11,944 nucleotides of DNA, taken from Candidatus Sulfotelmatobacter sp. GTDB taxonomy: Bacteria; Acidobacteriota; Terriglobia; Terriglobales; Acidobacteriaceae. Numbering within the stretch: position 1 is the stretch's first letter; each line of letters opens with the position of its first letter. Below the pieces are notes generated by a model. The model ran no database searches. It was not told the DNA's origin and saw only the letters and a list, made by a program, of their open reading frames with translations. Shown one piece after another: positions 6,933 to 11,944 of this stretch. Where the stretch lies: positions 1-11,944 of the forward strand of contig JASIEN010000413.1 of NCBI GenBank assembly GCA_030045935.1, in the 5' to 3' direction. A program made the translations under genes and the position numbers.

Positions 6933-7733
6933 ATGAACTCCGCCAACCCGGAAGCTTATTTGAAGATCGGGGATGTGGCGCGGCGCGTGGGTGTGTCGCC
7001 GTCGGTGATTCGTGCCTGGGAGAGCCTCGGGCTGACCCGTCCGCATCGCACCGAAAGCAAGTACCGGCTTTACACCGCTGAAGACGTGAAGCTGCTCAAG
7101 CGGGCACGCTTCCTGCGCAAGGTGCGTGGACTGAATGCACCGGCTATCGTCGAACTTCTGCGGCGCGAAGGACGTGTGCGGGCAGGAGCTGACGGCAGTT
7201 CAAACGCCATCGGGTCCCATCTGCGAAAGCTGCGCGCGAAACGCGGCCTGTCGCTCGCGCAGGTGGCGCGCAATGTCGGCATTTCTGTTGGATTTCTCAG
7301 CGCGCTTGAGCGCTCGCAGATGAGCGGATCGGTTGGAACGTTACGCAAACTGGCGCGCTTCTACAAGACCAACATCCTTGATTTTTTTGACGCAACGGAG
7401 GGCGCGAGCCGGCAGGTGCAACCCGGACAGAGAAAGGTTCTGGAGGCTGGTCCGGGCGTGCGTATGGAATTGCTGGCCTGGGGAAACACAGTCATGGAGC
7501 CGCATCTGTTCCGCATTGCGCCGCAGGCGGGCAGCGGCGACTCGTATGCGCACGAGGGCGAAGAATTCTTGTACGTTCTACGTGGAGCGTTGGACATCAC
7601 TCTGCACGAGAAAGAATATCGTCTAAAAACCGGCGATAGTTTTTATTTTGAGAGCTCGATGCCGCATCATTGGAAAAATCGTGGGCGCGGCGAAACCTGG
7701 GTACTGTGGGTAAACACACCGCCCACGTTCTGA
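6933..7733 (+). CDS. MerR-XRE-cupin three-domain transcriptional regulator
   Basis: A predicted DNA-binding sensor of 266 residues. Residues 10-78 form a MerR-type winged HTH (KIGDVARRVGVSPSVIRAWE, then YRLYTAEDVKLLKRARFLR). Residues 94-150 form a second, XRE/Cro-type HTH (LRKLRAKRGLSLAQVARNVG with FLSALERSQ as recognition region). Residues 175-262 form a cupin_2 barrel (AHEGEEFLYVLRG at 206-218, GDSFYFESSMPHHWKN at 234-249). XRE plus cupin is the PuuR-like layout, a family that includes repressors of polyamine catabolism; the added MerR domain is unusual. The metal-site histidines are only partly kept, with HEG in place of HxH in motif 1 and PHH in motif 2. ATG 6933 is preferred to TTG 6915 because the MerR fold begins just after it; the ribosome-binding site is weak. 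It is divergent from the receptor and 51 bp ahead of the binding protein, and probably controls both arms through the dyad at 6837-6861. Confidence 0.88.
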   Translation: MNSANPEAYLKIGDVARRVGVSPSVIRAWESLGLTRPHRTESKYRLYTAEDVKLLKRARFLRKVRGLNAPAIVELLRREGRVRAGADGSSNAIGSHLRKLRAKRGLSLAQVARNVGISVGFLSALERSQMSGSVGTLRKLARFYKTNILDFFDATEGASRQVQPGQRKVLEAGPGVRMELLAWGNTVMEPHLFRIAPQAGSGDSYAHEGEEFLYVLRGALDITLHEKEYRLKTGDSFYFESSMPHHWKNRGRGETWVLWVNTPPTF

Positions 7734-7773
7734 GCTTCGCCTCGCTTGCAGGGTTCGGCCCCGTCTCGAGTTC

Positions 7774-7780
7774 AAGGAGG
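7774..7780 (+). promoter_or_regulatory. Strong ribosome-binding site of the binding-protein gene
   Basis: AAGGAGG 4 nt before the ATG at 7785. It supports that start over the in-frame TTG at 7746 and predicts high expression, as expected for a binding protein. Confidence 0.75.
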
Positions 7781-7784
7781 AAGA

Positions 7785-8852
7785 ATGAAGGTACGGCGCG
7801 CGGTAGCGGTGCTTTCTTTGTTTGCACTTATTCTGTTCGCCGGTTCATGCACCAGAAAGATGCCGACATTGAATCTTCTGGTCTGGGAGGGTTACGCCGA
7901 TCCCTCCTACGTCAAGGCGTTTGAAGATCAGCATCATTGCAAAATTTCCGCCTCCTACATGGGATCGAGCGATGAATTGGTGGCCAAACTTAGGGGAGGC
8001 AGTGCGGGAAATTATGATGTAATCTCTCCGTCAAGCGATGTGGCGACCTCGATTGTAATCTCTGGACTTGCGGCGCCGCTCGACCTCTCGAAAATTCCCA
8101 GCTATTCTCAGCTTTCTCCGCAGCTCACTTCCCTGCCGCTGGTGCACTCTAAGGGCCAAATATTTGGCGTTCCGTTTATGTGGGGGCCTGACCCACTGAT
8201 TTATGACACAACAGTTTTTCCGCAGCCGCCCGAGAGCTGGAATGTGTTCTGGGATCCAAAGTATCGCGGCAGGATTTCGGTATGGGACGATCTTTCCACT
8301 GTCTACATGGCCGCGCAGGTCTTGGGATTTGACAAGCCCGATCCGTCGCAACTTTACAACCTCTCGGACGAACAACTCGGCGCAGTCAAGAAGAAATTGC
8401 TCGACCTGAAACCGAACATTCGCAAAATCTGGTCGACTGGCGGGGAATTGACGAATCTTTTTCAAAACCATGAGGTCGTGGCGGCGATGGGTTGGCCGCT
8501 CATGACCAACCAGCTGCGCAAGATCAATTTTCCCGTCGGCGAGACGATCCCAAAAGAAAACACGACCGGCTGGATCGACCATTTGATGATCACCGCCGGC
8601 AGCGAAAATAAAGAACTGGCAGAGGAATTCTTGGAGTTCATGATTGAGGCCGGGACACAAAAGAAAGTTACGGATGTGACCGGGTATACGCCCGCGAATC
8701 CGCAAGCCGCGCAGTTCATGACACCGCAGGAAGTAAAGAATCTGCACCTGGATGATGTCGATACATATCAGAAGCGGATTTACTTCTGGCAAAATGTGCC
8801 ACGGCGGGCGAAGTATAACGAGATTTGGAACGAGGTGAAAGCCGCGCAGTAG
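7785..8852 (+). CDS. potD: Spermidine/putrescine-type ABC transporter substrate-binding lipoprotein (PotD-like)
   Basis: This is the periplasmic binding component of the ABC importer encoded downstream; 355 residues, close to the usual size. The N-terminus is a lipoprotein signal (Arg4/Arg5, hydrophobic 6-19, then AGSC with Cys22 as the lipidated residue), so it is anchored in the inner membrane. PotD/PotF-type features are LLVWEGYADPSYVKAFE (31-47), YDVISPSSDV (77-86), SVWDDLSTV (165-173), MGWPLM (235-240) and GWIDHLMI (262-269). In PotD, Trp and Asp in the last motif and Trp in the MGW region contact the polyamine; all are kept here (Trp237, Trp263, Asp265). Other contact positions differ: Asp replaces Tyr in the SPSSD motif, and Ser/Thr replaces Glu after the DD pair. 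The substrate may therefore not be plain spermidine or putrescine. It begins 51 bp after the regulator, most likely on the same transcript. Confidence 0.85.
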   Translation: MKVRRAVAVLSLFALILFAGSCTRKMPTLNLLVWEGYADPSYVKAFEDQHHCKISASYMGSSDELVAKLRGGSAGNYDVISPSSDVATSIVISGLAAPLDLSKIPSYSQLSPQLTSLPLVHSKGQIFGVPFMWGPDPLIYDTTVFPQPPESWNVFWDPKYRGRISVWDDLSTVYMAAQVLGFDKPDPSQLYNLSDEQLGAVKKKLLDLKPNIRKIWSTGGELTNLFQNHEVVAAMGWPLMTNQLRKINFPVGETIPKENTTGWIDHLMITAGSENKELAEEFLEFMIEAGTQKKVTDVTGYTPANPQAAQFMTPQEVKNLHLDDVDTYQKRIYFWQNVPRRAKYNEIWNEVKAAQ

Positions 8853-8853
8853 C

Positions 8854-8895
8854 GTTGCGAGTACCACGTTCCGAGTACCGGGTTGCGAGATTAAT
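8854..8895 (+). repeat. Degenerate 14-bp tandem repeat between potD-like and potA-like genes
   Basis: Three adjoining units begin GTTGCGAGTACCAC (8854), GTTCCGAGTACCGG (8868) and GTTGCGAGATTAAT (8882). Units 1 and 2 agree at 11 of 14 positions, and unit 3 shares the first 8 bases of unit 1. They fill half of the 87-bp gap, the only sizeable gap in the transporter operon. Function is unknown. They could be a slippage product or an mRNA spacer allowing the binding protein to be expressed above the membrane components. Confidence 0.4.
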
Positions 8896-8939
8896 GGAAG
8901 GGCCTTTTTCTGGGTAATCGGCCTGAATTCCTTTCATCA

Positions 8940-10046
8940 ATGACTGCGTCTGAAATGACGGTGCCCCGCGTTGCTGGAGTGAAACAGCAATCCGGGGCGG
9001 CATTACTCACTATTCGCAAAGTGGCCAAGGCATTCGGCAAGAATGTCGTCCTACGCGACATTTCCCTCGACGTAGCCGAAGGCGAATTTCTCACGATTCT
9101 GGGCGAAAGCGGCTCGGGCAAAACCACTTTGCTGCGCATTATTGCCGGATTCGAAACCGCGAGTTCTGGCGAGGTATGGATGGCTGAGGAGCGGCTCGAT
9201 CGACTTCCTCCTTACCGGCGGCGCGTAAACACTGTCTTTCAGCATTACGCCTTGTTTCCACATCTCACGGTTGAAGAAAACGTAGCCTACGGTCTGCGAG
9301 TAGCGAAGCGCCCGGAAGCTGAAATCAGGGCGCGGGTCGGCGAGGCGCTGGAAAAAGTCAAGATGTCACCGTTTGCAAAAGCCAAGCCGGCAAAGATCAG
9401 CGGCGGCCAGCAGCAACGCATCGCGCTGGCGCGCGCGCTGGTGAACCGTCCACGGCTGTTGTTGCTCGATGAACCGTTATCCGCGCTCGATGCCAATCTG
9501 CGCCGCCAGATGCAAATGGAATTGAAATCGCTTCAGCGCGAAGTGGGCATCTCATTCATCTTTGTCACCCACGATCAGGAAGAAGCCATGGTGATGTCGG
9601 ACCGGATCGCCCTGCTGCGCTCCGGCGAACTGGAGCAGGTGGCGACCCCGCGCGACATTTATAGTCGTCCCGCAACCGCGTATGTGGCACAGTTCATCGG
9701 CCACACCAATCTGTTGAAAGCGGAAGTGCGCGCGGGCATCGCATGCTGTGGATCGTTGCAGTGGCCAGTTGCATTGCCCGACGGCCCGGCCCAGTTTTCT
9801 TTGCGGCCTGAAAATTTACGGCTGGGTTCGGACAAACCGGCATCTCCGACTACCGTCCGCGTGCGCGGAAGCGTCGTGCATCGGGCGTTTCATGGCGCGA
9901 CCGAATTGATTCGCGTGCACTGCGCCGACGGCATCACCCTGACCGTTCGAATTCCAGCGGGCCGAAGCGGCGTCACTGGCGACATCGTACTCGAGTTTTC
10001 GGCGGAAGATGCGATTCCAGTGCGGGAGTCTCCGGAAAGAATCTGA
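8940..10046 (+). CDS. potA: Spermidine/putrescine-type ABC transporter ATP-binding protein (PotA-like)
   Basis: This is the cytoplasmic ATPase of the importer; 368 residues, near the family norm. Seen in order are Walker A GESGSGKTT (55-63), Q-loop Gln101 in VFQHYALFPHLTVEENV, signature ISGGQQQR (153-160, Ile replacing the usual Leu), Walker B LLLLDEP (173-179), D-loop SALD (181-184), switch His211 in FVTHDQEEAM, and a C-terminal TOBE_2 domain from about 285 (FSLRPENLRL). All catalytic residues are present. The TOBE domain places it in the CUT1/MOI/POPT-type group of importers. The ATG at 8940 lacks a clear ribosome-binding site; ATG 8955 or GTG 8979 are possible alternatives, since the conserved domain begins only near residue 22. 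Its stop overlaps the next start by one base (TGATG), indicating translational coupling. Confidence 0.93.
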   Translation: MTASEMTVPRVAGVKQQSGAALLTIRKVAKAFGKNVVLRDISLDVAEGEFLTILGESGSGKTTLLRIIAGFETASSGEVWMAEERLDRLPPYRRRVNTVFQHYALFPHLTVEENVAYGLRVAKRPEAEIRARVGEALEKVKMSPFAKAKPAKISGGQQQRIALARALVNRPRLLLLDEPLSALDANLRRQMQMELKSLQREVGISFIFVTHDQEEAMVMSDRIALLRSGELEQVATPRDIYSRPATAYVAQFIGHTNLLKAEVRAGIACCGSLQWPVALPDGPAQFSLRPENLRLGSDKPASPTTVRVRGSVVHRAFHGATELIRVHCADGITLTVRIPAGRSGVTGDIVLEFSAEDAIPVRESPERI

Positions 10047-10894
10047 TGTTCTCTCGGGGTTATAAGGCGGCGGTCACACTTCCACCCTTGCTGTGGGTGA
10101 CGGCATTCTTGTTGACGCCGTACCTCCTGATGTTCTGCTATAGCTTCTGGTCAGTTTCGCCGGCGCAGATCATCGTGCATTCGTGGAACCTGAGCAATTA
10201 CGGCGAACTCGCCCGTGTAGATGTCTACTGGCAAACCCTGCTGCGCTCGATGTGGATTGCGGCTCGGGTAACCATCTTCTCTTTGCTATTGGGCTATCCC
10301 CTCGCATATTTTCTTTCCTTCTATGGAGGAAAGAAAAAAGATTTGCTCTACCAGTTGGTGATCATTCCGCTGTGGGTCAGCTATCTGGTACGGGCGTATG
10401 CATGGAAAACCATTCTCGGTTCCGACGGCGTTCTGAACACCCTGCTGCAGTATGTACACGTGACGAAGCATCCGCTGGAGTTCCTCCTCTACAGCCCCTT
10501 TGCCGTGGTGTTGACCCTGACGCACATCTACACGCCGTTTGCTTTTCTGCCGATTTACGCTGCACTCGAGCACATTCCCCACAATCTGGTTGAGGCTTCG
10601 CACGATTTGGGGGCGAGCCCTGGACAGACATTCTGGAAAATCATCTTTCCTCTCTCGATTCCCGGCGTGGTTGCGGGCGCCACCTTCGCATTCGTGTTGA
10701 GCCTCGGTGATTTTCTCGCACCTCTGCTTCTGGGTGGTCCGAGCGGCATCATGATTTCAAACATCGTCGTCAGCTTGTTTGGCGCCGCTTACAACTGGCC
10801 GCTGGGTGCGGCCATTTCGTTCTGCATGTTGCTGCTGGTGGTAAGCCTGTTGTTCCTCTCCGAGCGGCTGGAAAAGAAATGGAGCTATGCATGA
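10046..10894 (+). CDS. potB: Spermidine/putrescine-type ABC transporter permease (PotB-like)
   Basis: This is one of the two inner-membrane subunits that form the translocation path; 282 residues with about six hydrophobic segments (near 10-32, 68-92, 102-122, 150-172, 203-227, 253-273). The cytoplasmic EAA loop that docks on the ATPase is EASHDLGASPGQTFWKIIFP (183-202), with the invariant Gly189 present. The order after the ATPase and the N-terminal pattern (TLPPLLWVTAFLLTPYLLMFCYSFW) fit PotB/PotH rather than PotC. The ATG overlaps the potA-like stop by one base. The gene ends in an ATGA overlap with the next permease, so expression of the subunits is coupled. Confidence 0.9.
   Translation: MFSRGYKAAVTLPPLLWVTAFLLTPYLLMFCYSFWSVSPAQIIVHSWNLSNYGELARVDVYWQTLLRSMWIAARVTIFSLLLGYPLAYFLSFYGGKKKDLLYQLVIIPLWVSYLVRAYAWKTILGSDGVLNTLLQYVHVTKHPLEFLLYSPFAVVLTLTHIYTPFAFLPIYAALEHIPHNLVEASHDLGASPGQTFWKIIFPLSIPGVVAGATFAFVLSLGDFLAPLLLGGPSGIMISNIVVSLFGAAYNWPLGAAISFCMLLLVVSLLFLSERLEKKWSYA
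10881..10884 (+). promoter_or_regulatory. Ribosome-binding site that sets the second permease start
   Basis: GGAG inside the end of the first permease gene, 6 nt before the ATG at 10891. It argues for 10891 over the in-frame ATG at 10879, which would precede this site. Confidence 0.6.
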
Positions 10895-11733
10895 AGCGGC
10901 ACAACGCCACTTCGCGCCCAAGCTGGTTGTTGTTCCATGCTCTGGCAGTATTCGCATTCCTCTACCTTCCCATTGCCGTTCTCGTTCTTTATTCGTTCAA
11001 CGGCGAGGGAGTCGGTGGTTTTCCTCCACATCATTTAACGCTCGACTGGTACCGCACACTTTTTGCGGATGGCCCGATCTGGGACGCGGTGCTGAACAGC
11101 TTGTACGTCGCGCTGGCAGCGGTGGTCATTGCGCTCGGCTTCGGCGTGCCCGCGGCTCTGGCCCTGGAGCGCGCGCAATTTCCGGGCAAGGCTCTATTTC
11201 GCAGATTGGTTCTTCTGCCCTTGATTTTGCCTGGAATTATCACCGGCCTTTCGCTGCTGATGCTGTTCAATGTTTTCGGAATCAAGCTGAGCCTGTTGAC
11301 CATCGTGCTCGGACATGGAACCGCGCTGATTTCGGTGGCCACGACTGAAGTTTTCGCCGGCCTGCAAAAGCTCGACCGTGCCCAAGAGGAGGCTTCTCTC
11401 GATCTCGGGGCTAATTATTGGCAGACATTCTGGCGAATCACGGTGCCCAATCTGAAGCTGCCAATGATCGGGGCCGCTCTGCTGATTTTCACTCTATCGA
11501 TGGACGAGATCGCGGTCAGTTTTTTTCTGATCGGCCGCGATAATACTTTGCCGCTGGAAATCTGGGGACGCCTGCGCCGCGGCATTACCCCGGAAATCAA
11601 TGCCGTCTCGACCATCATATTTTTATTTTCACTGCTTGCGATCGTGTTTTGGTATCGCCTGCGGGTTCGGGGTGAAGCGCCCGCCGAAGCCGAGGTCGAA
11701 GTCGTTACTGCGTTGGAAGGAGGCGTAGCTTGA
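10891..11733 (+). CDS. potC: Spermidine/putrescine-type ABC transporter permease (PotC-like)
   Basis: This is the second inner-membrane subunit; 280 residues from the preferred start. Hydrophobic segments lie near 12-35, 66-92, 103-130, 135-157, 190-215 and 238-256. The EAA loop is EASLDLGANYWQTFWRITVP (167-186), with Gly173 kept. The following ALLIFTLSMDEIAVSFFLIG (196-215) is the family's characteristic S-x-D-E/D-x-x-x-S-F-F segment of PotC/PotI proteins. The ATG at 10891 overlaps the preceding stop as ATGA and has GGAG 6 nt upstream. The C-terminal tail after the last helix is acidic (about 262-276, E/A/V-rich) and somewhat longer than needed; its role is unknown. The stop codon overlaps the TTG start of the next gene as TTGA, so the operon continues beyond the transporter. 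Confidence 0.9.
   Translation: MKRHNATSRPSWLLFHALAVFAFLYLPIAVLVLYSFNGEGVGGFPPHHLTLDWYRTLFADGPIWDAVLNSLYVALAAVVIALGFGVPAALALERAQFPGKALFRRLVLLPLILPGIITGLSLLMLFNVFGIKLSLLTIVLGHGTALISVATTEVFAGLQKLDRAQEEASLDLGANYWQTFWRITVPNLKLPMIGAALLIFTLSMDEIAVSFFLIGRDNTLPLEIWGRLRRGITPEINAVSTIIFLFSLLAIVFWYRLRVRGEAPAEAEVEVVTALEGGVA
11717..11723 (+). promoter_or_regulatory. Ribosome-binding site supporting a TTG start
   Basis: AAGGAGG, 6 nt before TTG 11730 and located inside the end of the second permease gene. Its strength and spacing are the main reason for accepting a non-ATG start for the final gene. Confidence 0.75.
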
Positions 11734-11944
11734 GCGCGAATCGCAGAGACTTTATCAAGTTTGTGGTGGCAGGAGCGGTATCGGCAGGTTGTCCGATCGA
11801 TCTTTCTTTGTTGGCACAGAATCCCGCCGAACAATCCAACCACGCTCCTGAAGTTGATGGTGAACACAATCAGATCTGCCACAAAATCCGCGATGACGGC
11901 AGCAAAGTTTTTCCACGTCCCGCAGCCACAGCCAGGCACGATGT
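11730..11944 (+). CDS. Tat-exported protein, N-terminal part only; possibly an FAD-dependent oxidoreductase
   Basis: About 71 residues are visible before the right window edge. The start is TTG 11730, which shares TTGA with the permease stop and has a strong AAGGAGG 6 nt upstream. The N-terminus carries a twin-arginine signal: NRRDFIK at residues 4-10, then a mild hydrophobic stretch (FVVAGAVSAG) and Cys21 in an SAGC context. It may therefore be a Tat-dependent lipoprotein or be cut soon after. The mature start is polar, with NQICHKIRDDGSKVFPRP and then TARHD. A lead-in of this kind, ending in basic residues and Asp, resembles the segment just before the dinucleotide-binding strand of Tat-exported flavoproteins. 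I infer an FAD-dependent amine oxidase/oxidoreductase, but the catalytic domain is outside the window. Tat export would fit a cofactor-loaded enzyme processing the transporter's substrate. Confidence 0.65.
   Translation, partial: MSANRRDFIKFVVAGAVSAGCPIDLSLLAQNPAEQSNHAPEVDGEHNQICHKIRDDGSKVFPRPAATARHD

Noticed and set aside
8031..8867. 278-codon open frame on the minus strand
   Set aside because: Antisense to the PotD-like gene, with no recognisable domain or start signal.
11415..11939. 174-codon open frame on the minus strand at the right end
   Set aside because: Opposes both the second permease and the Tat-signal gene, which have good start signals and conserved motifs.
1..11944. CRISPR array, tRNA/rRNA gene, insertion sequence or attachment site
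   Set aside because: No regularly spaced direct repeats, cloverleaf-like sequences, transposase motifs or terminal inverted repeats were seen on either strand.

Overview
The window looks like part of the chromosome of an Acidobacteriota (Terriglobia-type) bacterium. This is an inference from three things: a very large Oar-type TonB-dependent receptor with an N-terminal carboxypeptidase-regulatory-like domain, moderately GC-rich coding sequence, and intergenic hairpin repeats of a kind I associate with that phylum. No 16S or other phylogenetic marker is present. I see no tRNA, rRNA, CRISPR, insertion sequence or phage gene. Coding density is high, and the longest gene-free stretch is about 175 bp.

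Layout. Two gene sets diverge from a control region at about 6758-6932. Leftward (minus strand) run a 1299-residue TonB-dependent receptor (6757-2858), a class III PLP aminotransferase of the glutamate-1-semialdehyde-aminomutase type (2711-1332) and an APC-family amino acid/amine permease (starts at 1190, cut off by the left window edge). Rightward run a MerR-XRE-cupin fusion regulator (6933-7733) and a complete polyamine-type ABC importer: lipoprotein binding protein potD-like (7785-8852), ATPase potA-like (8940-10046), and permeases potB-like (10046-10894) and potC-like (10891-11733). Last comes the start of a Tat-exported protein (from 11730, cut off by the right edge). The potA-B-C-Tat genes overlap by 1 to 4 bases, so they form a tightly coupled operon.

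Control region. A perfect 8-bp inverted repeat (AACCTTGC-N9-GCAAGGTT, 6837-6861) encloses a consensus extended -10 (TGCTATAAT) reading toward the regulator and pot genes. It also overlaps the predicted -10 of an opposing promoter with a perfect TTGACA -35 reading toward the receptor. This is a strong candidate operator for the adjacent regulator and would tie both arms into one regulon.

Functional reading (inference). The receptor would bring a substrate across the outer membrane. The Pot-type transporter and the APC permease would carry amines or amino acids across the inner membrane. The aminotransferase, and possibly the Tat-exported protein (perhaps a flavin oxidoreductase), would process them. 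The cupin domain of the regulator probably senses the substrate or a metabolite. The exact compound cannot be read from sequence: the binding protein keeps the Trp/Asp pair typical of polyamine binding but differs at other recognition positions.
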